NCBI RefSeq assembly: GCF_029633865.1
Contig: NC_079219.1
Span: forward strand, 15,269,310-15,333,309
From: Lampris incognitus
Lineage: Eukaryota > Chordata > Actinopteri > Lampriformes > Lampridae
Reading direction: 5' to 3'
DNA length: 64,000 nt
Shown here: positions 10,452-22,686 of the stretch, piece after piece
Layout of the letters: each line of letters begins with the position of its first letter
Position numbering within the stretch: position 1 is the first letter of the stretch
Position numbers and translations under genes: made by a program
The notes under the pieces: model-generated
What the model was told of the DNA's origin: nothing
Database searches by the model: none
The model's input: the letters and a program-made list of their open reading frames with translations, nothing else

Positions 10452-10975
10452 TATATCGCCGGCAGCCATACCAACATGTACCTTGGCTCTGCCGAATGAT
10501 GGAAGCTAAGCAGGTGTGCTTAGGGAGACCTCCCGGGAAAACGGAGTTGCTGCTGGAAGTGGAAGTGCTGGAGGTCCCGGTGCAGTGACGGGGACACTGT
10601 GCTGTAGGAGGTGCTGTCCTTCGGATGAGACGGTAAACCGAGGTCCTGACTCACGGTGGTCATTAAAGTCCCCATGGCACTTATCACAAAGAGTAGGGGG
10701 TTCCCCGGTGTCCTGCCAAATTCCCAACCTGGCTGTCTACATGTGGCCGCCTAATCATCCCGCCATGTAGTTGGCTTAATGATTCCCCCCTCTCCACCTC
10801 AAACTGATATGTGGTGAGCGTTCTGGTGCAAAATGGCTGCTGTGCATCACCCAGGTGGGTGCTACACATTGGTGGTGGTTGAGGTGAGTTTATCCCTGTC
10901 AATGTGAAGCGCTTTGGGTGTCTAGATAAAGCGCTATATTAATGTAATGATTATTATTATTATAAACCAAAAGAA
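10452..10975 (+). mobile_element. 5S rRNA-derived SINE (SINE3-like)
   Basis: The 5' end resembles 5S rRNA: GCAGCCATACCAACATG, CTTGGCTCTGCCGAATGATGGAAGCTAAGCAGG and GAGACCTCCCGGGAAAAC correspond to the start and the internal promoter (A box, intermediate element, C box) of 5S genes, but the spacing is degenerate. A long unrelated body follows, ending in GTGAAGCGCTTTGGGTGTCTAGATAAAGCGCTATATTAATGTAATG(ATT)n, a LINE-like 3' tail. A second copy of only this tail lies at 14541-14602. SINE3-type elements with 5S-derived promoters are known from zebrafish. It is not a functional 5S gene. Confidence 0.7.
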
Positions 10976-11414
10976 TGTTACCTAACCTGGCTATGACTGT
11001 GTGTGTGTGTGTGTGTTGTGATTGCCTGTCTGTCTGTATGTGTGCGTGTTTGTTTGTGTGTGCTGTTCAACCAGGTAGTCCAGTTCTTCCACCAGGTAGT
11101 CCAGTTCCTCTCCCTTTCAGCTATGAATCTGGCGAGAAATGACAGAAGTCTGACAGTCTGCCAAAGAAAGTGTCAAGTTTTTTTATGATGTGGTACAAAC
11201 TGCTGCACAGGGAAGAGGAGCCCCGCGTTGCAATGCGGAACACATTTTACAGCATATATTAGGTATCAAAGAGCCTCCTCGAGGCCATTGGTGGCTTCTC
11301 CAATTTCACAACGGCTTCGGAGCTCTGAATGGTCCATCTGAATTTATAACACAAGCTCCCGGACTTAGAGAAGACTGGCAACATACAGGTGAGCATCCTG
11401 CACAGAATAGAATA

Positions 11415-11750
11415 GAACAGAATAGAGACAAAGCAAGAGAGACAAGATTGAGATGGCTTGGACATGTGTGGAGGAGAGATGCTGGGTATATTGGGAGAAG
11501 GATGCTGAACATGGAGCTGCCAGGGAAGAAGAAAAGAGGGAGGCCAAAGAGGAGGTTTATGGATGTGGTGAGAGGGGACATGCAGGTGGCTGGTGTGACA
11601 GAGGGAGATGCAGAGGACAGGAAGAGATGGAAACAGATGATCCACTGTGGTGACCCCTAACGGGGGCAGCCGAAAGTAGTAGTAGTGGTAGTAGTAGTAG
11701 TAGTATTAGTAGTAGTGGTGGTAGTAGTAGTAGTAGTAGAATGGAATAGA
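11415..11750 (+). pseudogene. LINE ORF2 C-terminus and 3' tail (RTE-like clade)
   Basis: An open frame ends with RLRWLGHVWRRDAGYIG, MLNMELPGKKKRGRPKRRF and AEDRKRWKQMIHCGDP followed by a stop at 11658. RL.W.GHV.RR and GRP..R are the usual C-terminal hallmarks of a fish endonuclease-type LINE polyprotein. The sequence then runs into a short 3' UTR (CCCTAACGGGGGCAGCCGAAAG) and an irregular (TAG)n tail to about 11740. Short simple tails suit the RTE group, but the clade is inferred. The upstream 11190-11400 part of the frame has no recognisable similarity, so the element is strongly 5'-truncated. Confidence 0.65.
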
Positions 11751-11759
11751 ATGGGGGTT

Positions 11760-12440
11760 TTCCGTCCAGTCCTCAGAGACCCACGGCAGTACTGGTTTTC
11801 TATTCTTCAAGGTAGTTAATTACATTCACCTGTTGGTGCCGGGTCTAAAACCTCCCTGATTGGTTGACTGGAAAATCTGATGCAACAGCTGAAATTTGAT
11901 TGGTTTAATAATTATGACAACTCCGGATCTTTTTCCATCCTTTTCTTCCACTCGGTTGCCATTTCAGCCGGACTTCTCCCCCGAAAATCCTTAAAATAAA
12001 CGGAAACAAAATGGCAACAAATCTTTGTGGTTGTGTGGGACTAGACCCAAAGTACCAGTACTTGCGAATAGAATTGACAATATTTGAGTAATCTCTACTT
12101 AATCCTATAATTATTACCCGTATTAGTGAAATGTAAAAGTGCAAGAATGCTACTTTTTTATCTGCAAGTTGTAACTCTATGCATGCAGGTTTGGATTAAA
12201 AAAAAAAGAAGTCATGTTTTAGCAATGAAATGTTGCTCATACTTACAGCCAGTGGGGTGGAGAGTTAGAGAAATAAAAATTTCGTACGTCATATATCCAA
12301 CTCATATACTTTCCTGACGCTAAAGTAAAGTAACATGGGATATTAGATACAAGCATTTGTCATGCGTTATGAAACTGTACACACCTGTACACATGCTGGC
12401 ATCTCTAATGGTCCTTTATGATTTTTTCCCCCCCAGACTT
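11760..12440. other. Intergenic DNA upstream of the zg16-like gene
   Basis: No repeat family or coding frame is recognised. Bases 12418-12435 (TGATTTTTTCCCCCCCAG) look like a splice acceptor 22 bases before the zg16-like start codon, which would imply a non-coding first exon somewhere in this stretch. Confidence 0.35.
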
Positions 12441-12457
12441 CGTAACTTGGATTCGCC

Positions 12458-14440
<1,983 letters not shown>

Positions 14441-14514
14441 TAGATTTGCAGCATTTGCTCATGACTCGGTCAGGATAGCAATACTTATATAAAATATGGA
14501 CAAGCAACAATGCA

Positions 14515-14602
14515 ATCAATCAATCAATCAATCAATCAATGTGAAGTGCTTTGGGTGTCTAGAAAAGCCCTATATAAATGTAATGATTATTATTATTATT
14601 AC
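14515..14602 (+). mobile_element. (AATC)n and a LINE-like tail shared with the 5S SINE
   Basis: A short (AATC)n run is followed by AATGTGAAGTGCTTTGGGTGTCTAGAAAAGCCCTATATAAATGTAATG(ATT)n. This matches the tail of the element at 10452-10975, so it is a strongly truncated copy of the same or a tail-sharing family. Confidence 0.6.
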
Positions 14603-16985
14603 GTGCAATAATGATTATGAATGGGCATAGGTAGATATTTCAGGTGACAGAAATGAGCAAAATGGGGTTACACTTTACACAAGTTCTTAGATAAGACGTG
14701 ATTGTCTTCCTGCTAGCTTTCCAATATATACATTCATCAGTCGTTTCAGGAATTTGAAACACCTTAGCCCTTGCAAACTGGACTCAAGTCAACTTTGAAA
14801 ACCTGTTTTCTATCAGTGTAAGAAGTCAGTTAATTGAATCATATACATGTTAACTGACCTTAAAGAGTTGGGAATACTACCAACCAGTGCTGCAGAATGT
14901 TATACTTGTGCAATATCAAAATCTTGGAGAAAAAAAAAAGAAGAAAAAAAGCTAACATTAAACCCAACAAATGCAATGGAGACCATTTTTTTCTTCTGTT
15001 TTTCCTTTGATATTTCTGTGTGTGGCAAAGAAGTGTTGCGTTTACAAGGACGGTTTTCACTGTATCTCCTTATGGTCCATCTTTGGGCCTGGAGCGAGTG
15101 CTTGAAGAATGGCTGCTGTGCAGACAACGAGGCTGCAGCACATCTGTGGTGGACAAGGTCGGCCCTCCGGTCTGAACTGAGGTCATCCAGTCCTGCCTGC
15201 TGAACCCAGGGGGCAGCACATGACCAGCATATCCACACAGGTGTGGGGGTACCGTCATGGTATTAGAAACGCAATGCTGATGACCAGCGTCACCTGACAA
15301 GTGCAGCTATGAGAGGGAGTGACACGGTGATTCTGCCCCGCGCCCATCTGCTATTCATTAAAGGGGTAGTTACCCGATTTTACACATCAGGACCACTTTA
15401 CTCCTACTGTGGAGCATCACATAACGTGGAGGGAAAAATTTTTTTTTAAGCTGTCTGTGTCTCTATACACAGATCTCATTACTTTTTACTCACAAATTTA
15501 TTCGGTACTAAAGGACTATAAGTTTACAGCAAGGCATTGCCACAATTGAAAATTGAAAAAAGTCTGCCTAGATTTCCACTGGGGTACGTGCACTTGTATC
15601 TCAGTTGATAATATATGCAGATCAATATATTATGCTGATCACTTGGTTAAGCTGTTATTGTTCCTGCAAAGCACTTTTGTGCTCATATAGTTCGTTTTAG
15701 CATTTTAAAACAATGTATATTCTTGTTTTCACAATGTTTTTGCATTATATATGTATTATTATTTTTGAGTTATCTAAATGTTTTTGTGTTTTGCATTTCT
15801 GGGCCACCGTACTTTAGACTAATATCAGAAGATCACTTATCCTGCAGGTGAGCATTTACTCATGGGACTTACAATTTAAGAAAAAAAATGTAACTGAGTA
15901 ATTCCCCCTGACCGGCTCACAAACAAATGCTTAAGAAACCCAAATGAACATCCCATGCGTTGCTGTCACGGCACAAAGCAACACCGTAATTTAAGTGGTG
16001 ATATTTTCAGCACTTTCCTTGATTTTTACGTTTCTATGGCTCTCAGTATGATAAAAAGTTGACCCTGGCAGCACTTCAGACAGTTAAAAAGCACTTGAGC
16101 ACAGATGAGAAAATGATGCTATTTGTGGGTTTGTATCGCCTACAAAGACAAATGACCATGTTTCTAACATGGCTGTGTTATGGATGGGTATAAAGAGTGG
16201 GCCCTTGACAGAGGAGGGCATGTGCATATGGAGGTGGGCAATTCACTTTTAATTGAACCCATTTGAAATATCAGTAAGATCGACTGTGTGTAGGAACAAA
16301 ACATCTGATCTGCAACTTTTCAAGGCACAAATATGAGTAAAATGGCCGTACCGCATCAGGAGTGGTTTCTGCCCTGCTGCGCAACAAGAGGTCAGGAACA
16401 GACTCGCCCAAGGTCACAAATCACATTTTTCCTTTTCGATGTCAGTGCATCCTTAAACCTTTTAGTTTGTTATTTACTTGATTAATCATCGCATGCTTCC
16501 CACCCCCAATAGTTTTTTTTTCTTTAGATTTGTAAGTCGTATCAATTCTAGCACCCCAAATCAATGGGACTGAAAATGAATTGACGCCACTTCAGTTCAT
16601 ATTCAAATCAGTGCACCTTGCTCCCTTTAATACATGACTTTCTGTCGTTGTTGGCTGTGTTGAGTAACTACACTGTAACTACTATTTTGGGATAAGGTGT
16701 CCATGACAAGTCCATTCATTAGAAGTTGGAAACCTCTCAGTTCTCACTTGTCTGCAATAACTATAAACTTCAAACCATCGATCAAACAGAATGCAAAGAA
16801 AACTTCTAGGATCACATTAGTGATGATGTGAGGATGACAAGGAATAACTTCCTGCTCTCTGTTTTATCAGCAAATGTCTGTGGATGCATGCTTCCCTCTT
16901 CAGCGAAGTTTGCTTTCTTGTGTTTAGCTGTGGTCTGGGCCGGCCGCTTGGCAAAACATAAGTCAGGAAACCTTCTGTTGTGTCC
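14603..16985. other. Unassigned DNA downstream of zg16-like
   Basis: About 2.4 kb without a recognised gene or repeat family. Open frames at 14847-15300 and 16812-17043 have no domain, and the sequence is AT-rich. The start of the stretch may hold the 3' UTR of the zg16-like gene, but I could not fix a polyadenylation signal. Confidence 0.3.
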
Positions 16986-16989
16986 CAAA

Positions 16990-17612
16990 AAGTTGAATCT
17001 GGCCACAACATTTACTGAGAGAAACGTTTCATCACTCCTCTAAGGGACCTCTTCAGTCTCAACTGACTGCAGGTATCCCCACCCTTACAAACCATACAGT
17101 GGCATAACGACCGAAACCAATGATCGGTTTCATATGCAAATATGGAAATGACTATTAACTAGAGTTTCAATGGCCACATGTACTCATGTACTATTCACAG
17201 AGGCAACCACAGCATTGTAAGATGGTGACAGATGTACTCTTAGCCCCCCCCCACCCCCCACCCCTTGTTCAGGGATGGTCGTTCCCTCTTCACATAGATG
17301 GTCTCTTTGACTCCCAGTTCAAACCAGCGTTCCTCCCTATGAAGGATGTGCACATCCTCATCCTTGAAAGAGTGGCCACTGGCCTGTAGATGGGTGTAGA
17401 CTGCGGAGTCCTGGCCTGACGCGTTAGCTCTCCTATGTTGTGCCATCCTCTTGGCCAGCGTCTGTTTAGTTTCTCCAATGTACAATACAGCAACCCTCTT
17501 ATAAGGTTGGGGATACCTGCAGTCAGCTGAGAGTGAAGAAGTCAATTAGATGATGAAATGTTTCTCCCAATAAGCGTTGTGTCCAAATGAACTGATTCAA
17601 CTTTCCATGCCT
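16990..17612 (-). mobile_element. Penelope-like element fragment with GIY-YIG endonuclease
   Basis: The minus-strand frame 17545-17240 encodes VLYIGETKQTLAKRMAQHRR, the GIY-YIG nuclease core (YIG, then the R of KRM.QHR), followed by DSAVYTHLQASGHSFKDEDV, the E of REERWFELGVKE, and RPSLN. This is the C-terminal endonuclease domain of Penelope-like retroelements. The reverse transcriptase is absent. Two terminal repeats flank it in inverted orientation: 16995-17098 (minus) and 17505-17610 (plus), both with CTGCAGTCAG, GATGAAA and GTTTCTC. The upstream repeat joins directly onto the coding part, so the element is rearranged and dead. A third terminal fragment lies at 1060-1175. Confidence 0.65.
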
Positions 17613-17656
17613 TCCTTACCTGGATTATTGAGCATACATCAAGACTTTCTGTTGTG

Positions 17657-18020
17657 TCCCCCCCCTTTTCTCCCCAATTGTACTCGCCCAATTACCCCAC
17701 TCCTCCGAGCCATCCCAGTCGCTGCTCCACCCCCTCTCCTGATCTGGGAAGGGCCGCAGACTACCATATGCCTCCTCCGTTACATGTGGAGTCGCCGGTC
17801 GATTCTTTTCACCTGACAGTGAGGAGTTTCGCCAGGGGGACGTAGCACGTGGGAGGATCATGCTATTCTCCCCAGCCCCCCCCCCGAACAGGCGCCCCGA
17901 CCGACCAGAGGAGGCGCTATTGCAGCGACCAGGACACATATACGTATACATACCCACATCCGGCTTCCCACCCGCAGACACGGCAAGCCGGAGGTAACAC
18001 GAGGATTCGAACCGGGATCC
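17657..18020 (-). mobile_element. tRNA-derived SINE (family A), lacking the extreme 5' head
   Basis: On the minus strand it runs from the B-box-like GGTTCGAATCC (about 18015) through GGATGTGGGTATG, GCGCCTCCTCTGGTCGG, GAATAGCATGATCCTCC and GGTGAAAAGAATCGACC, to the 3' GGGGAGAAAAGGGGGGG end at 17657. A short TACGTATA duplication interrupts it near 17940. Confidence 0.75.
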
Positions 18021-18029
18021 TCATCTTGG

Positions 18030-18945
18030 TTGCTGTTGTGTCCTTTCACTTTAACTGTTTGACTTAACTGCTGAAACACGGCATCTAGCAAGAGCCATGC
18101 TGAAAGGAGTTTCAGTCAGATTTTGAAGGGGTCAACAAGGTGGGAATGAGAAGGCATAGGACGAGAACTACATATTAGTAGCTACTCAGCAGTACCCAGA
18201 CATGTCCAACGTGGTCTATTGTTTTCTTTATTCCTGTTTGAAAGACAAAAGATTTGGAAAAGTTGTTGTTTACATTTTGAGCAATGACTGTTCTCGAACA
18301 ATACATCTCGGCCATTATATGTTACTGTACTCTTGTAGGGTACTTTTTTTTAACAGCTGGGTAAACAAGCCAAAGGCTTATAACGATTTAGGCTGGAGAA
18401 AATAAGCCTATTTTACAGAGAATGTATACTGTTGTGAAACCATCGGGAGATTGTAGAGACAGATCAAGGTCCAGAGGATGCATGAATATAAAAGATGCCA
18501 CCCACCGTTTTGTGCACTCCATTCGCACCAACCCTGGCAGAAACAGACAAGTCACAGAAACGGCTGTAAACATCCTGCGGCCAGGGTCCATTAACGATAG
18601 CCATGCTGGCTTGTAATAAACAGAAACCACAGTGACCCCGGTCACCCCTGCTGTACTGTACATGTGCACGTCTGCCAGTATTTCTCTTCACCCTCTAATA
18701 TACATGCAGCCCAATTCATTTGAAACAACCGAGGTTTCTCCACTGCAAAAGCGGTGGCAGAGTACTCCCTGTTCCTCCCTCGTCACCCAGTTATACAGTA
18801 TAGAGGGATTATTTGCTGTCAAACACCGGGGATGCGCGCGCAGCTTGGCTGCAGGAAGAACGTTACCCGACCGTTGATTACCGTTTCGGCTTGGTATGAA
18901 GACGGCTAGCGAACTTCCGATACGTTACAACGGTTTGAGTTTAGT
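18030..18945. other. Unassigned DNA upstream of the YqaJ-type gene
   Basis: No repeat family or domain was recognised in either strand's open frames. Confidence 0.3.
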
Positions 18946-18951
18946 TTTAAA

Positions 18952-20680
18952 ATGTTTTCCGCCTACTACAGCAGCTTGTCACCCAGTGATAAGACCAGTT
19001 ATGCTACGAAATTAACTTTGGTGAATGGGATACTGTTGTGTTGCTAAGGGACCACTCGAAGACACACGTCTGTTAGCATACGCTTCTTTACTTCAACAAC
19101 CCCACGTCACACTCCTTCGCCCCTCTTGCAGTCACTTACATCCTATCTTGTCCTCTAGCTCCCCCTACTGTCCTCCAACTGCATCAACTCAAGACGTCAC
19201 AGATACGTCTTGGAGACCCATATGCTTTAGGCGCAGGTCAGTGGATTAATGACGAGACAAAATGTCCCAGTCTTCAGTGGCCAACTATTCACGAATACCT
19301 AATCGACACATCAAGTCTTTATTCCCGGGAGAACTTGAACGCGTACACGTCTCTGGATGCATACAACTATGTTACTAGCGGTCATGTCCAGGACATACTA
19401 TTTCATGATTACAAAGCTGAAAACGTTGTAGTTCTGAGGACTGAGGTGCTGCCTAGCCAAGGACCGGGCAAGAATACGGATATGTACAAGGTCTGGGTTG
19501 TTGTGAACAAGAGAAATGACTGTATTCTGACCGCGAACTACACCTGTGTGGCTGGGTATGTAACTTAAGTTAATTTACTAAACACTCTTAGCTTGCCATT
19601 ACTATTTAACCTCTTCAGTCACTGTCGTTAATGTAGTAAACAAAATTTCACTGCTCATTTGCTGCAATTACAGCTGTGCCTGCGGGCATATCTAGCCTGA
19701 ACACCATTTAAACCAATGTGTGTAACACATGAGATTGCTAGGAACTAATCTCTATACTGTTTTCTTGCAGCTTGGGGTCATGCTGCAGGCATGCTGCTGC
19801 ACCTATGCTCAGAGTTGAGCTGTGGGTCAGATATGGAAATATCGAGAAGTCTTGTACCTCAGGGACAAACAAGTGGCTCCTCGCATCCAAAAGAGAGGTG
19901 CAGCCAGACAGACTGAGTGAAATCGTGTATGCACAGTAAGAGCCGAGACAGCCAAAAAGAATTTAGTCAAACAGGTAATGCACTACGACGACAAAGACTT
20001 GTTCCCATGTATATGCAATAGATTGGGGAAGAAAGAATAAAGACACAGCCAGAAAACGATACACAGCAGCAATGAAAGCACAAAATCAAAACTTCGACGT
20101 GAAACTCTTGTTGTGCGTCCAGACAAACTGCATCTTGGGGCATCACCAGATGGAATGGCAAGCTGTACCTGCTGTGGGAGAGGAACTGTGGAAATTAAGT
20201 GCCCATACAAATACCGCGATGGTCTGACAGGAAGCAGTAAGGACACACAGTTTTACTTAGACAGATCACTACACCTCAAGAACCACGAATACTACCACCA
20301 AGTTCAGCTTCACATGTTTGTATGTGACGTCCAGTACGGCGACTTTGTGGTTTGGACGGAGCAGGATGTAATTATCACTCGCTTAGCCAGAGATGAAGAA
20401 ATGCTGCAAACAGTCCTTCCTGCCTATTGCTGAACAGTTACTCAAACCAAGTGTTTTGCTTGAGCTCTTAACCCGCAGCGTGGACCCAAACATACAAGCA
20501 CCTGCAGTCTGCTCCCACTGTGAAAGGCCAGAGTTCGGAGAGATGACCACCTGTGCAAAGTGCAAGAACCATTTCCACTACGAACGTGCAAAAATCAAAA
20601 GAAAGGTTGTGGATTGGCATTGTGAACAGTGCAAAAAAAAAAAGAAGTCAAAAAGATGTACTGTGAAACAAGTCATTTAA
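18952..20680 (+). pseudogene. SWIM zinc finger and YqaJ-type exonuclease protein of an ISL2EU-like transposon
   Basis: The first exon-like piece (18952-) reads MFSAYYSSLSPSDK and KLTLVNG. From about 19201 a frame gives RLGDPYALGAGQW, IHEYLIDTSSLYSREN and YNYVTSGHVQDILFHDY, then LPSQGPG and ANYTCVAG at a donor-like GTATGT (19557). After an acceptor at 19769 it resumes with LGSCCRHAAA. These form a SWIM-like C.C...C.H finger in which the first Cys has become Tyr. From about 20113 a YqaJ/lambda-exonuclease-like core follows: LGASPDGMA, VEIKCPYKYRD and YYHQVQLHMFV. It ends with a PHD-like Cys-rich tail (CSHCERPEFGEMTTCAKCKNHFHYE) and poly-Lys at 20680. Frame changes near 19870-20110 and 20430 break it. 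ISL2EU elements are reported to carry a YqaJ gene beside a DDE transposase, as seen here. Confidence 0.6.
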
Positions 20681-20899
20681 TGCAGTAATACGTTGGCATT
20701 GCCTGTAGTTTTATTTTACATTAAAACAACTGAATGTTGAATAAATCTCAATAATAACATTTTTTACAATAAGTGTGCATCTTGTAAAAAAAACCAAAAC
20801 TATTACCTCATGTCACTGCTGCTGTACCTGCACATAAACGTATAAAAACCTTTAACCTTGAAATTTATCTTTGACCCTACATACCTCAAAATGTAGATT

Positions 20900-21362
20900 A
20901 TAATTTCATGGATCCTTTATCAAAACATTGACAAGTTATTTTCTAGGGACTATACATTTACAAAGGTTTGTTAACGCTGCACACACAATCACCATGTCAT
21001 CTAAGAGGTCTACCTGTGTGAGTGGAATAACAGTTGTCAGAATTTGGAAATTCTTCCATCTCCCTATTACTCTTTCAATGTGTATTCTCACGTTAGATAA
21101 ACGCCTTGACGTTCCACTTGAGCAGAAAGCTGCTTTTCACCTTTGGTAAAGCGAGGGATTCTAAGGGTGGCACCGCGTATGGCAAGCTCGTCTCTGGGGG
21201 TAAAACCACGATCTGCTAGTATCGATCTGGTCTGATGGTATAACCACGATCTGCTAGTATCGATCTGCTCCGATGGTAAAACCATGATCTGCTCATCATT
21301 TACTTCTAGGTAATAAAATCCAAACTCAGTTGTAAGTTGTTCATCAGAAACACCAACCAAAG
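20900..21362 (-). pseudogene. DDE transposase C-terminal half (DDE_Tnp_4 / ISL2EU-like)
   Basis: The minus-strand frame has SILADRGFTPRDELAIRGATLRIPRFTKGEKQLSAQVE. This is the conserved ILADRGF (catalytic Asp) to IP.F..G..QLS block of DDE_Tnp_4 transposases. A one-base frame change near 21095 moves the continuation into another frame, where RLSNVRIHIERVIGRWKNF carries the RIH.ER motif with the catalytic Glu; it stops at about 20940. A near-perfect internal duplication at 21200-21290 (CACGATCTGCTAGTATCGATCTG twice) sits just upstream of ILADRGF. The N-terminal THAP/HTH half is missing, cut off by the SINE beginning at about 21399. It faces the YqaJ gene tail to tail. Confidence 0.65.
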
Positions 21363-21398
21363 ACGTCTCTGGTTAGCCTTAAAAGGGGTGCAAGTTGT

Positions 21399-21768
21399 GG
21401 TCCGCGGTGGTATAGCGGTCTAAGCATAGACTTTGTGTCGATGCACTTGCCCACTGGGGACCGGGGTTCGCGCCCCGGTCTCGTCAGATCCGACTATGGC
21501 CGAACTCGATGAAGCAGCAATAATAGGCAACGCTGTCTTCGGGAGGGGGGCGGAGTCGGCTTGTGTGCGTCACATGCATGCGTCTCCGTGTGTGTCGGAA
21601 AAAGCAGTGGTTCGGTCTGAATTCGCCTTGTCATGGAAGTGGCGAGGCGTCTCCTTCGAGACTGCCGGCCGGAGAGATGCAGTTGGCGAACTGATAAGAA
21701 ATGCACATTTTGATTCTGCCTGTTCCCTGAGAGCAGGATAAGCGGTTAAGACGATGGATGGATGGTTC
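21399..21768 (+). mobile_element. tRNA-derived SINE (V-SINE-like) with GATGGATGG tail
   Basis: The head TGGTCCGCGGTGGTATAGCGGTCTAAG has an A-box-like motif, and GGGGTTCGCGCCCC a B-box-like one. The 3' end reads GAGAGCAGGATAAGCGGTTAAGACGATGGATGGATGG, close to the family B tail. It truncates the DDE transposase. It would score as a tRNA in a loose scan but lacks a proper cloverleaf. Confidence 0.65.
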
Positions 21769-21865
21769 CTAAATAAAATTCAATCGCGCTAAATTTCGCT
21801 TCAATTTCTGTGGTGGCGGCGGCGGCGTTATGCGGCTTCCGTAGTTTCCGCCTCCGCAAGTTAAA

Positions 21866-22112
21866 TGCGCGCCATCATGGACCAGAACAAGCGGCGGTCT
21901 GGCACAGTGCAACCAACGCCTGTGGCAAAATTATTTCGTGCAAGGGAGGATGCACAACAAATATGGCGCAACACCTTCGCCTACACGGTGTACAAATTAA
22001 CCAGTGTACCGTGTTTGACACGTGGCGCCGATCTCCATCTCCTGCCTCGGCGTCCTCTGCAGCCAACCCCGAGCAAGCAGCACCACGTCGCAATTGGGTG
22101 AGTGAAGATTAA
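21866..22112 (+). pseudogene. BED-type zinc finger exon, hAT-derived
   Basis: One frame (21810-22112) contains AVWHSATNACGKIISCKGGCTTNMAQHLRLHGV. This matches a BED finger with W, C, the SCKGG.T.N...HL spacer and H..H-type ligands, typical of ZBED-like proteins and Ac-type hAT transposases. The ATG at 21877 (MDQNKRRS) is one base out of frame with it, suggesting an indel. A donor-like GTGAGT follows at 22098 (CAATTGG|GTGAGT). No transposase core is found downstream before the Gypsy element begins at 22517. Confidence 0.45.
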
Positions 22113-22511
22113 TAATGTTTGTTTTATTCGCATCAGCGAGACAGCAAGCAACTTATACCTGTAAACTGTATGCAAATACTGAAATGTGTTTTTTTTTCCT
22201 GTGCTGAACGCTCGCGTATACAGCCTAAGAAGGATATGCTAATTTTTTTAAACAAGAACTGTTTCTAATTTAAGGAGTGTAATACCTGGTAGTCCGGACC
22301 AGGGTGTGACTGTGTCTTTATTTTTTTTCATCTTCATGTAGGAAGACAGTTGTTGTAAATGTAAATATAAAGAATGAGACATTCACATGAATGATCCGTG
22401 GCTTGTATACAGTTTTTAAAATAGATTTTTCTTCTGGGAAAGAAGCACGTGACCTGTTTTGACCCCGCCTCTCAAAGAACCAGAATCGGAATCAGAATAG
22501 TTAAAATCCAA
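22113..22511. other. Unassigned DNA left of the Gypsy insertion
   Basis: AT-rich sequence with no recognised gene or repeat. It ends at the target duplication ACGAT (22512-22516). Confidence 0.3.
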
Positions 22512-22686
22512 ACGATTGTTGCAAGTGTAGGTGCATATAAATAACAGACAGAGTCGGGCTGTGTCGCTTAGTAACGTGTATTCACCGGCTGTGCCCATAA
22601 CGCAACTGGGGCATGTTACACAGGGCAAGTATACATCAATCAGTGCCCCCAGGGGGAGCTGTTGGCTGCATAACATTACCCTACAA

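Noticed and set aside
10452-10560. 5S rRNA gene
   Set aside because: The 5S similarity is degenerate, lacks the full 120-bp structure, and is followed by a SINE body and LINE-type tail.
11190-11410. N-terminal part of the frame that ends in LINE ORF2
   Set aside because: Only the part from about 11415 has LINE motifs; the upstream codons have no similarity and are probably chance read-through into flanking DNA.
21399-21480. tRNA gene
   Set aside because: A- and B-box motifs are present but the cloverleaf does not form and the sequence continues into a SINE body and tail. The same applies to the heads of family A and B SINEs.
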